Positions 1-7,600 of a stretch of 39,411 nucleotides of DNA are shown here, in pieces. Each line of letters begins with the position of its first letter. Within the stretch, counting starts at the first letter, position 1. The translations under genes and the position numbers were made by a program. The notes beneath the pieces were generated by a model that did not search any database, had not been told where the DNA came from, and saw only the letters and a program-made list of their open reading frames with translations. The stretch spans positions 1-39,411 of the forward strand of contig JAHHHE010000026.1 of NCBI GenBank assembly GCA_019359535.1, given 5' to 3'. This DNA comes from Gloeocapsa sp. UFS-A4-WI-NPMV-4B04 (GTDB taxonomy: Bacteria; Cyanobacteriota; Cyanobacteriia; Cyanobacteriales; Chroococcidiopsidaceae).

Positions 1-117
1 TCTCTTTTAGAGCTTGCTGTAACCTGCTCGCCTTGTTCTGACGTTAAAAAGTTCTTGGCTGGGGGCGGCATCGTTGCTTTTAAATGGCTTCATTTCTTAT
101 TATGCAACTTTAGTGCC

Positions 118-516
118 GATTAGCTTAATATCCTGCTATCTGCCCTTTTCTCCCCGGATGGTAAACCCTCTCGCTGTCTAGAACTTGCAAGGGAGGGTAG
201 AGTACAATCGGTAACTTGCCAAGAGATTATTGCTGAATTTCAAGAAAAACTGGAAGATAAGTTTAAGTATTCACTCCCAAATGCTCAGGCAGCTGCTGAT
301 TTGGTACTCAACTACTCACAGCTAGTCACAATTACTAATACTCTTGATTCGGGCATCACTGACCCCGACGATAACATGATTTTAGAATGTGCAGTTGTTG
401 GCGGTGCAACTCACATCGTTACGGGCGATAAACGCCATTTGCTACCGTTGGGAAATTATCAAGGCGTTTCCATAATTAGTGCAGCAGATTTTTTTACATT
501 GGTTTCTTCTGCATGA
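118..516 (+). pseudogene. PIN-domain toxin, 5'-degenerate
   Basis: The reading frame from about 127 to the TGA at 514-516 gives a PIN-family protein of the VapC-like COG1569 type. It reads NILLSALFSPDGKPSR, then a helical middle, then the acidic motif DPDDNMILECA and VTGDKRHLL, which are typical metal-binding and core segments of these ribonuclease toxins. The N-terminus should be a start codon followed by a short strand ending in the catalytic Asp of 'LDTN'. Instead there is GAT (118-120), an in-frame TAG (121-123), CTT, then AAT. No ATG, GTG or TTG lies between the stop and residue L at 301 (TTG), and a start there would leave only 71 residues without the first catalytic Asp. I therefore call it a broken gene. 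No antitoxin is recognisable in the bases upstream. Confidence 0.7.
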
Positions 517-747
517 TTTGATATTGGCTGCTGATGCAGACGCGCAAAGCTTGTTGAAGATATTTAGCCTTTTTGTGCCTTTATAGTGTTAGTGGTTCAA
601 ATCCTCACTATCTATTGGTTGGGCAAGTGTGATCGCCTACCTTACTGACATCATGCAATTGTAAGCTTAACTTTTAACAATGCCAATAATCTTTTGGTGG
701 ATGACAACTCAGCATAGAATTAAAGCAATCTATTACCTGGGTGGAAT
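517..747. other. Intergenic, no gene seen
   Basis: I find no supported gene here. A TTCAAATCC string near 595-603 resembles a tRNA T-loop, but no cloverleaf can be drawn around it. Confidence 0.5.
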
Positions 748-1161
748 ATGGCAAATCCTCTGCGGCGCTTAAAATTTCTACCTTGGCGATCGCTACTTCA
801 AGTTTCTGCTCTAACTACTATTATTCTTGTAGTTCTAGAATTCTTACTAACACTAGGATATACACAATCTCCTGCAATCGAGCGCACCCTATCTTTTTTG
901 TATACAGGTTCGTTGGGTTTATTGATGACATTTGTTACAGCAATTGGTGTAGGAGCAATGGCTGTTTATTTACTTGAACGATTTTTTCAAAAAATTATCA
1001 TTAACACCGCTAATTTATGGGCATTAGTTCTATGTTTAGCCGTCTTCCTGCTTTTAAAATCACTGCTACCTTTAATGCCTATTTTAATTAGCTTAGATCA
1101 ACTTCAATTAGTAGGTATTATTATTGGTATTTTTTGGAAAGGTCGACCATACTGGCAATAG
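748..1161 (+). CDS. Conserved cyanobacterial membrane protein
   Basis: This is a 137-residue protein with about four hydrophobic segments (near residues 15-37, 48-75, 86-108 and 112-130). It has a basic N-terminus (MANPLRRLK) and ends in the polar tail WKGRPYWQ. It resembles small uncharacterised integral membrane proteins of cyanobacteria, and I cannot assign a function. The ATG at 748 follows a GGTGGA a few bases upstream, a plausible ribosome-binding site. It ends 24 bases before the end of the convergent DUF1206 gene, so the two genes run tail to tail. Confidence 0.7.
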   Translation: MANPLRRLKFLPWRSLLQVSALTTIILVVLEFLLTLGYTQSPAIERTLSFLYTGSLGLLMTFVTAIGVGAMAVYLLERFFQKIIINTANLWALVLCLAVFLLLKSLLPLMPILISLDQLQLVGIIIGIFWKGRPYWQ

Positions 1162-1185
1162 TTCAAAAAAGTATAACTTGTTATT

Positions 1186-2001
1186 TTATTTTGTAACAAG
1201 ATGACGATACCGCGCCTGAATTATCATGTAAATCCCGTATGCAACCAAGCCAACCGCGACAATACCTAAAACCCAAGGCACATAAGGCTGTTGTTCTAGC
1301 GCTTGTAATGCCTCACCCAAACCTCGCGCCTCGCTAGCATTAGAATGGCGTGCAGCCTGAATTAGAAAAAAGCCGATAACGCAGAATACAACACCCCTTG
1401 CTGCTAAACCAAATCTACCAATGAATGTTACCCAGGTTTTTTCTGTATCACTCAACTGACTTAAATTCATTTCTTTGCGAAATTTAGCAGTAAAAGCTTT
1501 ATAAAACTGATAGAAACCTAAACCAATTATAAACGCCCCAATTGTTCCTAGCAGCCATTGACCAAAGGGTTGTGAGAGTAAACGGGCTGTTGCATCTTGA
1601 GTTGAATTACTATTACTCCCACTACCTGAACCAAGGACAAGTTTAACAGCACTTAAGGCTAAACTAGCGTATATTAAGCCATTACCAGCATAGCCAAGAC
1701 GCTGTACTAAACCTTTAGCATCAGTGCCTTTATTTTCAGGATCTTTAATTGCCTGTACAAAACGCCAAACCACATATCCGAGCAAGCCGATTGCAACTAA
1801 ACTGAGTAAAACTTTGCCAAATGGCTGCGTTACGATTGCACTGAGAGCGCCTTGTGTATCTGTCGTTCTACCACCCGCGCTAACAGCCGCTTGTGCTGCC
1901 AGTAGTCCTACAATGCCGTAAACTACTCCTTTTGCAGCATAGCCCAATCGTGCCAGTGGCTCAACCCAATCTGAAGGGTGCTGTAGTGCTTGTTTTTTCA
2001 T
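1186..2001 (-). CDS. DUF1206 family membrane protein
   Basis: This 271-residue integral membrane protein is built from three similar two-helix units, the usual architecture of DUF1206. Each unit begins with a motif of the form R-x-G-x-A-x-x-G-hydrophobic: RLGYAAKGVVYG near residue 18, RLGYAGNGLIYA near 105 and RFGLAARGVVFC near 195. The function of the family is unknown. The ATG at 2001 is used. The gene diverges from the hydrolase at 2198, leaving about 200 bases of AT-rich shared upstream region. A short Gly/Ser/Asn-rich stretch sits between the second and third units. Confidence 0.85.
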   Translation of the reverse strand: MKKQALQHPSDWVEPLARLGYAAKGVVYGIVGLLAAQAAVSAGGRTTDTQGALSAIVTQPFGKVLLSLVAIGLLGYVVWRFVQAIKDPENKGTDAKGLVQRLGYAGNGLIYASLALSAVKLVLGSGSGSNSNSTQDATARLLSQPFGQWLLGTIGAFIIGLGFYQFYKAFTAKFRKEMNLSQLSDTEKTWVTFIGRFGLAARGVVFCVIGFFLIQAARHSNASEARGLGEALQALEQQPYVPWVLGIVAVGLVAYGIYMIIQARYRHLVTK

Positions 2002-2197
2002 GGTGCTTAAGTGGAATTATATTAAGATTAGTATCAATATTTACTAAATTATATCATCTACCTAAGTAAATAATTTTAGTTGTTAATCAAAGTACATTAC
2101 TACCTCTCTCTAGCGGTGCTTTGTTTTAGAAATCATTTCTGCATTAAATATTTACAACATCTGCTACGGCTAATATTGCTTTTAAGGGGTATTAATT

Positions 2198-3076
2198 ATG
2201 TCTGGATTAGAAACTTGGCAGCACGAATATATCACTACAAATGGAATTAAGCTGCATTACGTAACGCAGGGAGAAGGTGAGTTAATGTTAATGCTGCACG
2301 GGTTCCCAGAGTTTTGGTACTCGTGGCGGCATCAAATACCAGAATTTGCCAAAGACTTTAAAGTCGTTGCTCTTGACTTGCGTGGCTACAACGAAAGCGA
2401 TAAACCATCGAAGCAATCAGCTTACGTAATGGATGAATTTATCAAAGATATCGAAGGAGTGATTAAGGGGCTAGGATATGATCGCTGTGCCTTAATGGGG
2501 CATGATTGGGGAGGTGCGATCGCTTGGAGTTTTGCCTATGCTCATCCTGACATGGTAGAACGGCTGATTGTATTGAATCTACCTCATCCGGCTAAATTTG
2601 CTGAAGGTTTCCGCACACTACAACAATTGCTACGTAGTGCCTATATCTTCTTCTTTCAACTCCCGTTGCTACCAGAATTACTCCTGCAAGCTTCAGACTA
2701 CCAGCCAATTGAAACCGCTTTCAAGGGTATGGCTGTTAATAAGAGCGCCTTTACACAAGCAGATATTGAAGCTTATAAGAATGCGGCTGCTAAACGCGGT
2801 GCTTTGACTGCAACGCTGAACTATTACCGCAATGTTTGGCAACAGGGACTTTTAAGTCATAACTGGGGTATTCTCGAAGTGCCAACCCTAATGATTTGGG
2901 GAGAAGATGATACAGCGCTGGGTAAAGAATTAACCTACGGCACAGAAGCGTATGTCAGAGACTTTCAGATCAAGTACATCTCAAACTGTAGCCACTGGGT
3001 ACAGCAAGAGCAACCCCAGCTTGTAAATCAGTATATGCGAGAATTTCTTGCACCGCTTCTTAGTTCGCGCTCTTAA
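2198..3076 (+). CDS. Alpha/beta hydrolase, epoxide hydrolase-like
   Basis: This is a 292-residue alpha/beta hydrolase. The oxyanion-hole motif HGFPEFWYSW (residues 34-43) and the nucleophile elbow GHDWGG, with Asp103 as nucleophile instead of Ser, place it with epoxide hydrolases and haloalkane dehalogenases. The HGFPEF form favours epoxide hydrolase. The acid is probably Asp237 or Asp238 in GEDD and the base His266 in NCSHWVQ. Cap-domain tyrosines that could polarise an epoxide are present (for example LNYYRN), which supports that reading. The protein lacks a signal peptide and should be cytoplasmic. The start ATG follows AAGGGG. The substrate is unknown. It looks monocistronic. Confidence 0.85.
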   Translation: MSGLETWQHEYITTNGIKLHYVTQGEGELMLMLHGFPEFWYSWRHQIPEFAKDFKVVALDLRGYNESDKPSKQSAYVMDEFIKDIEGVIKGLGYDRCALMGHDWGGAIAWSFAYAHPDMVERLIVLNLPHPAKFAEGFRTLQQLLRSAYIFFFQLPLLPELLLQASDYQPIETAFKGMAVNKSAFTQADIEAYKNAAAKRGALTATLNYYRNVWQQGLLSHNWGILEVPTLMIWGEDDTALGKELTYGTEAYVRDFQIKYISNCSHWVQQEQPQLVNQYMREFLAPLLSSRS

Positions 3077-3289
3077 TACATAATGATCAAGCCGGAAGCT
3101 GTCATGCACTGAATAATGGAGTTTGGAAAAGTGTCATTAATTGTTAATCGCCCTTATTCTGGAAACATTAAGGCGCGATTACTTTCCCTATTGCAGTAAA
3201 TCGGTATTTAACCAGAAGCTGTGACTAAAATGCTAGATTGCGATCAGTATTACAACACCTTTACACCTACGATCCAATAAAAAATCGAT

Positions 3290-5173
3290 TTGGAATTATT
3301 GCTTGAATATCTGAGTCTTGGAGAAGACCAAGATATTGAGTTTAAGTCCGCTGATGGAGGATTACCAAATACGCTTTGGGAGACAGTATCTGCATTTGCT
3401 AATACAGATGGAGGCTACATTGTACTTGGTGTCAGCGAGATCAAAGGTGGGCTTGTTATTTCTGGAGTACGCAACCCAGATTCCTTATTGAAAAACTTTT
3501 GGAATAATCATAACAACTCACAAAAACTTAGTACCCCAATTTGTTTCAACTCTGATGTGGAAGTTTTGAAGGTTGAAGCACACAATTTAGTGAGCATAAA
3601 AGTACCCAGAGCTACACGAATACAGCGCCCTGTGTACATCAATAACAACCCCATGACTGGCACTTTCAAACGCAATTTTGAGGGAGATTATCGCTGCATT
3701 TCAGAGGAAGTGCGACAGATGTTGCGGGATGCTAATGATGAACCTCAAGATATTCAGATTTTACAAGGGTTTAATCTTAGTGACCTTGACTCAGAAGCAC
3801 TCAAATCATTTCGCCAAAAATTTAGTTCTAGGGAACCCGATCACCCCTGGCTGGCATTAGATGATCAGAATTTGCTAATTCAGTTGGGTGGCTGGCGGCG
3901 CGATCGCAATACAAATAAAGACGGCTTAACAATAGCAGGGTTGCTCATGTTTGGTCGTGAGCGCAGTATTTTAGATGCACTTCCTCACTATCAGCTTGAT
4001 TATCAAGAGCGGTTGTCTAAAGATCCAGAAATACGCTGGACTTATCGGTTAACACTCGATGGCAAATGGGAGCCGAATCTTTTCAACTTCTACTATCGCG
4101 TTTACAGTCGTCTAGTCAATGATATAAGTGTCCCATTTCAACTTGATAGAGATGCAGTGCGGCGGGGTGAAACTCATGTACATGAAGCACTCCGCGAAGC
4201 TCTAGTCAATACCCTTATTCATGCAGAGCATCAGTCTACTTGCCCTATAGTAATTACCAAATTTACAGATAGTTTTTTATTCTCTAATCCTGGTCGCTTA
4301 AGAATCTCTATTCAGCAACTTTATGACGGTGGCATTAGCGATCCTCGTAACCCCAACCTGCAAAAAATGTTTCAAATGCTTGGTTTGGGTGAGAAGGCAG
4401 GTTCCGGCTTTCAAAAGATTCTCCGTGCTTGGATAGAGCAGCAGTGGTTTCCATTAGTGTCAGAAAAATTAGACCTAGAAATGACATCAGTTGCATTACC
4501 AATGGTGAGCTTAATTCCCGAAAATATCGAGAAAGAGTTAAGGGATATTGTGGGGGATAACTATTGTGAACTCAAAGAGCTAGATCGTACTGTCTTGGTA
4601 CTAGCGCACCAATTTGGAGAGATTTGTAATGCTGACATTCAGGTTTACACTCAGGAACATCCTAGAGATATAGGGGAATGCCTTAAACGTCATGTGAAAA
4701 ATGGCTGGTTAGAACAATCTGGTCGTGGTCGTGGAACGCACTATGCTCTACCTAATCAGAGTCAATCGGATTTACTTTCACTGCTTCCCTCCGAACATTA
4801 CGAGCCAAGCTCCGAACATTACGAGCCAAGCTCCGAACATTACGAGTCAAGCTCCGAACATTACGAACGCCTGCGGAAGATTGCTGCACCTATTCGTGAC
4901 AAGGGTCGCACTGATAAAGAACTTGTTGAACAGGTAATTCTAGAACTTTGCTCCGAACATTACTTACAACTCCGAACATTAGCTGAACTACTGGGACGAG
5001 AACCAGACAGCATCCGTAATCACTATGTAAATCCAATGTTGTCAAAGGCATTGCTGGAACTCAAACACCCTGAACAAATAAACCACCCTCAACAGGCTTA
5101 CAAAACTGTACTAGCGCGAAATCAAGCAATCAATAAGGCTTCTGATGCTTCGCCATCTCCCCAAAGTCCATAA
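3290..5173 (+). CDS. AlbA_2/Schlafen-type ATP-binding regulator
   Basis: This is a 627-residue protein of the COG2865 type ('RecG-like' transcriptional regulators). The N-terminal AlbA_2 (Schlafen) domain spans about residues 8-140, with QDIEFKSA and ANTDGGYIVLGV. The middle has a GHKL-type ATPase segment with REALVNTLIHA and LGEKAGSGFQKI. The C-terminus has two winged-helix-like segments, the last reading LRTLAELLGREPDSIRNHY and ending in QQAYKTV. Between them lies a run of SEHYEPS heptads (about residues 501-527). The only usable start is TTG at 3290, because an in-frame TAA lies four codons upstream. There is no strong Shine-Dalgarno sequence, so the start is less certain than the domains. 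The role is probably DNA-binding regulation, perhaps defence- or stress-linked. Neighbours give no clue. Confidence 0.8.
   Translation: MELLLEYLSLGEDQDIEFKSADGGLPNTLWETVSAFANTDGGYIVLGVSEIKGGLVISGVRNPDSLLKNFWNNHNNSQKLSTPICFNSDVEVLKVEAHNLVSIKVPRATRIQRPVYINNNPMTGTFKRNFEGDYRCISEEVRQMLRDANDEPQDIQILQGFNLSDLDSEALKSFRQKFSSREPDHPWLALDDQNLLIQLGGWRRDRNTNKDGLTIAGLLMFGRERSILDALPHYQLDYQERLSKDPEIRWTYRLTLDGKWEPNLFNFYYRVYSRLVNDISVPFQLDRDAVRRGETHVHEALREALVNTLIHAEHQSTCPIVITKFTDSFLFSNPGRLRISIQQLYDGGISDPRNPNLQKMFQMLGLGEKAGSGFQKILRAWIEQQWFPLVSEKLDLEMTSVALPMVSLIPENIEKELRDIVGDNYCELKELDRTVLVLAHQFGEICNADIQVYTQEHPRDIGECLKRHVKNGWLEQSGRGRGTHYALPNQSQSDLLSLLPSEHYEPSSEHYEPSSEHYESSSEHYERLRKIAAPIRDKGRTDKELVEQVILELCSEHYLQLRTLAELLGREPDSIRNHYVNPMLSKALLELKHPEQINHPQQAYKTVLARNQAINKASDASPSPQSP
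4790..4981 (+). repeat. TCCGAACATTA repeats inside the AlbA_2 gene
   Basis: The 11-mer TCCGAACATTA occurs at 4790, 4811, 4832, 4853, 4952 and 4971. The first four are 21 bases apart and encode a heptad SEHYEPS-type peptide repeat. The fifth is in the same frame (SEHYL). The sixth is 19 bases further on and is read in another frame as LRTL, within the winged-helix segment. Peptide repeats of this kind are, as I recall, common in this protein family. Confidence 0.85.
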
Positions 5174-5283
5174 AACACGCCGACAAATACCTTCTACCTA
5201 CAGTGCCGGAATTTTGAAGATTACTGTACAGATTGGACTTTTGATATCGTAAGTTGACAACCAACGCAGAGAAAGAAATGTTA

Positions 5284-5297
5284 GAGTATAAATACTC
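5284..5297. promoter_or_regulatory. Small inverted repeat upstream of cyt b6-like gene
   Basis: GAGTAT-AA-ATACTC lies 28 bases before the ATG at 5325, upstream of the TAGGAG ribosome-binding site. It could be an operator, or just the AT-rich promoter region. It is a weak candidate. Confidence 0.25.
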
Positions 5298-5324
5298 ATT
5301 AACTAAATAAGGTAGGAGTCCGCC

Positions 5325-5951
5325 ATGAAAGACCTACATTATGCTTTCGTACTGCGGCGACTGGCTACAATTTTGGCGATAGTTATTCTGACTCTCAGTT
5401 TGACAACAGCTTTTACAGGCGTTCTACTAGCTTTTTACTACGAACCTACGGCGGGTGGGGCATATAATTCACTGAAAGCGATCGCATTAGAGATTCCCAA
5501 CGGCTGGCTAATACAGCGTATCCACAATATTGCAGGTAATGGCGTAATCGGTGTCTCTCTCATAGAAATCGTGGTAATGTTTCTAGGAGAGAAATTTAAT
5601 CGTAACTGGTTAATAGCCTGGATTAGCGGCATATTATTTACTTTATGTGTGATCGCCCTTGGTTGGACAGCTATGCTTCTAGACTGGACACAACTAGGTT
5701 ACTGGCGTTTCAAAATTGAGTTAGGCACAATCGAAACTATCCCTGTAATTGGTTCCTTTGTGCGAGATATCATCACAGGTGGCGGTGCAGTCAATACGAT
5801 GACAGTTCAGCATCTATATACCTTACATAGCTATGTTCTCTCAATTGGGGCAGTGATTTTAGCAATTATTCACTTAGGTGGCTTATTGCTACAGGAACAA
5901 GAGGATAAGCAAAGTCAGATAGAATTAAATCCTGTATTTCCGCCCAATTGA
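5325..5951 (+). CDS. Cytochrome b6-like (cytochrome b N-terminal domain) protein
   Basis: This 208-residue membrane protein aligns by eye along its whole length with cytochrome b6 (PetB, about 215 residues). Shared segments are TGVLLAFYYEPT in helix A, RIHN at the start of helix B, LGYWRFKIELGTIETIPVIG in the Qo-side loop, and LHSYVL...IIHL in helix D. Ligand residues matching PetB His86, His187 and His202 are His67, His168 and His183. The residue matching His100 (14 after His67) is Glu81. The position matching the heme-ci cysteine (Cys35) is Leu. The protein is therefore a divergent paralogue, not PetB itself, and is likely to bind heme b at the first site (His67/His168), while the second site (Glu81/His183) is in doubt. 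No petD or petC lies nearby. The ATG follows TAGGAG at good spacing. Confidence 0.8.
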   Translation: MKDLHYAFVLRRLATILAIVILTLSLTTAFTGVLLAFYYEPTAGGAYNSLKAIALEIPNGWLIQRIHNIAGNGVIGVSLIEIVVMFLGEKFNRNWLIAWISGILFTLCVIALGWTAMLLDWTQLGYWRFKIELGTIETIPVIGSFVRDIITGGGAVNTMTVQHLYTLHSYVLSIGAVILAIIHLGGLLLQEQEDKQSQIELNPVFPPN

Positions 5952-5967
5952 ACTTAACAATTGGGCG
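5941..5967 (+). terminator. Hairpin overlapping the end of the cyt b6-like gene
   Basis: CGCCCAATTG (5941-5950) and CAATTGGGCG (5958-5967) form a perfect 10-pair stem with a 7-base loop that contains the stop codon region. No T-run follows, so it may stabilise the 3' end rather than act as a classic intrinsic terminator. Confidence 0.4.
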
Positions 5968-6025
5968 CAACCAAAGTAGACTCCAGTTTAGTTAAACACT
6001 CGACTATGGCTGGAGATGTAAAAGC

Positions 6026-6919
6026 ATGAAGGTAGCATTTCTAGGTACTGGGCTAATGGGATTACCGATGGCTCAGAGGCTTTTAGATGCCAATATTGAG
6101 ATTATTGCGTATAATCGCACCCCAGAAAAATTAGCACCATTCCGAACTGCTGGAGTTGAAATTGCAGAACATCCTCACAAGGCTATTGCTGCTTGCGACT
6201 GCGTAATTCTAATGCTTACTAACGCCGCAGCAATCCGTAGTGTACTGTTATCAGAAAGTTCCCGCCAACAACTTGCAGGGCGAACAATTATTCAAATGGG
6301 GACAATCACTCCTACTGAAAGTAAAGCAATTGCAGAAGAAGTAATTGCTGCTGGCGGCGACTATCTAGAAGCACCAGTCTTAGGTAGCATCCCAGAAGCA
6401 GAGGCTGGCAAACTAATTGTAATGGTAGGTGGAACGCCAGAACAATTTGAACGTTGGTCAGAGTTACTACAACACTTTGGTGCTGAACCTCTGCTCATCG
6501 GTTCTGTCGGTGCTGCTGCTGCTGTTAAACTGGCATTAAATCAACTAATTGCTTCTCTTAGCACTGCTTTTGCACTTAGTCTTGGCTTTGTCCAGCGTCA
6601 AGGAATTGATGTTGAGTCATTTATGCAAATTTTGCGGAATAGCGCCCTTTATGCGCCTACCTTTGATAAAAAGTTACAACGGATGCGCGATCGCAATTAC
6701 TCCAACCCCAATTTCCCTACCAAGCACTTGCTAAAAGACACAGAGTTGTTCATTACTGAAGCTCAATCAGCTGGCTTAAATATTAGCAGTATTGAGGGTG
6801 TGCGTAATATTCTTGAAGTTGCTGTGCAGAGAGGTTTAGCTGAGGCTGACTACTCATCATTATTTTCTAGCGTTAATCCAGAAGTGTTAGAAAATTATCA
6901 GATAAATAGTGCTGAATAA
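6026..6919 (+). CDS. NAD(P)-dependent beta-hydroxyacid dehydrogenase
   Basis: This 297-residue protein belongs to the 3-hydroxyisobutyrate dehydrogenase / glyoxylate-succinic semialdehyde reductase family. The Rossmann motif GTGLMG is at residues 7-12. The NRTPEK after strand 2 (Asn30, Arg31) suggests NADPH preference. The substrate-binding motif EAPVLGSIPEAEAG is at 115-128. The catalytic lysine is Lys168 in AVKLALNQL. Its C-terminal helical dimer domain is complete. The closest role by motif is reduction of glyoxylate or short semialdehydes, but the substrate cannot be fixed from sequence. It starts 74 bases after the cytochrome b6-like gene, with a hairpin between, so co-transcription is uncertain. 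Confidence 0.85.
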   Translation: MKVAFLGTGLMGLPMAQRLLDANIEIIAYNRTPEKLAPFRTAGVEIAEHPHKAIAACDCVILMLTNAAAIRSVLLSESSRQQLAGRTIIQMGTITPTESKAIAEEVIAAGGDYLEAPVLGSIPEAEAGKLIVMVGGTPEQFERWSELLQHFGAEPLLIGSVGAAAAVKLALNQLIASLSTAFALSLGFVQRQGIDVESFMQILRNSALYAPTFDKKLQRMRDRNYSNPNFPTKHLLKDTELFITEAQSAGLNISSIEGVRNILEVAVQRGLAEADYSSLFSSVNPEVLENYQINSAE

Positions 6920-7168
6920 CAAGATAATTATGTAATCTAAAATCTGTAAAAACACCCACTTCTACGGTTGCGATTAGCCTATTATTAGATATACAGTACC
7001 AAATTACCCGAATAATTACTACGGGGGATTTGGGCAACTTATTTGGCAGAAGACACTAAACGTCCAGGTTGCTCTTAGTATGTAGTTAAGTAGTTATAGT
7101 CTAATCATTCTAAAACCTTGCAAATTTTTCGCCAAAATTGCGGTTAAAACAATTAGTATTGAAAAGAC
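6920..7168. other. Intergenic, no gene seen
   Basis: This AT-rich gap between the tail-to-tail dehydrogenase and psb34 genes holds no supported gene. Its right edge meets the psb34 terminator. Confidence 0.5.
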
Positions 7169-7205
7169 TAAAAAACCAGGTAGCTACAGTTTTCTAGACC
7201 TGGTT
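7169..7205 (-). terminator. Intrinsic terminator of psb34
   Basis: AACCAGGT (7174-7181) and ACCTGGTT (7198-7205) pair. On the minus strand the stem is followed by a T-run (the complement of the A-run before 7174). It lies about 45 bases past the psb34 stop codon. Confidence 0.7.
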
Positions 7206-7247
7206 ATGCAAATATAATGATAGTTTGCTAAGTAAAATCTTTTGTTA

Positions 7248-7427
7248 TCAACCCACACTAGATACAGAAAAAGCAACAAATATTAGACCACTAAGCAATA
7301 CTACAGCAGCTACTCCTCCTAAAATATAGTTTCGCTTTTCAGTTGTGTTAGGAGGTTCTGCGGTATAAACCTTTGGCTCTTTCGCAAAGTTATTCAGAAG
7401 TCCGCCATCTTCAGTTGTATAGGGCAT
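7248..7427 (-). CDS. psb34: Psb34-like photosystem II assembly protein (Ssl1498 family)
   Basis: This is a 59-residue single-span protein with the family signature MPYTTEDGG, LLNNFAKEPKVY, AEPP and KRNYI, followed by one hydrophobic helix (about residues 34-55) ending FVAFSVSSVG. It matches the Ssl1498/Psb34 'light-harvesting-like' family. These proteins associate with CP47-containing photosystem II assembly intermediates in the thylakoid membrane and are related to high-light-inducible proteins. I chose ATG at 7427 rather than an upstream in-frame start, because the family begins MPYTT and AAGGAT lies just upstream as ribosome-binding site. A terminator follows, so it is probably monocistronic. 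Confidence 0.88.
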   Translation of the reverse strand: MPYTTEDGGLLNNFAKEPKVYTAEPPNTTEKRNYILGGVAAVVLLSGLIFVAFSVSSVG

Positions 7428-7514
7428 TAAAAAATCCTTATTTTGCTTAATTTCAATAACTGCAATAAAAATATAGTACAACTACTTAGCTAATTTTGCA
7501 ACAAATCTTTACAA

Positions 7515-7565
7515 ATAAAAATTAAAACAGGGGCTTGAAGGCTAAATCAGTTGATTTGCACCCCT
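7515..7565 (-). terminator. Probable terminator of thiO-thiG
   Basis: On the minus strand an AGGGG...CCCCT stem with an inner AAATCA-AC-TGATTT stem is followed by a T-rich tract (complement of 7515-7528). It starts about 36 bases after the thiO-thiG stop. Confidence 0.5.
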
Positions 7566-7600
7566 AAAACTTAATAATACTAGCTTTACGTGTTAGGAAT

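Noticed and set aside
590-610. TTCAAATCC string like a tRNA T-loop
   Set aside because: The stem is imperfect, and no acceptor, D or anticodon arm fits in the flanking bases.
741-977. Alternative open frame starting GTG at 741
   Set aside because: It overlaps the membrane protein gene at 748 in another frame, is Ser/Cys/Tyr-rich and has no recognisable domain.
4790-4981. Regular 21-base repeats as a possible CRISPR array
   Set aside because: The units lie inside an open protein-coding frame, have no variable spacers and encode a known type of peptide repeat.
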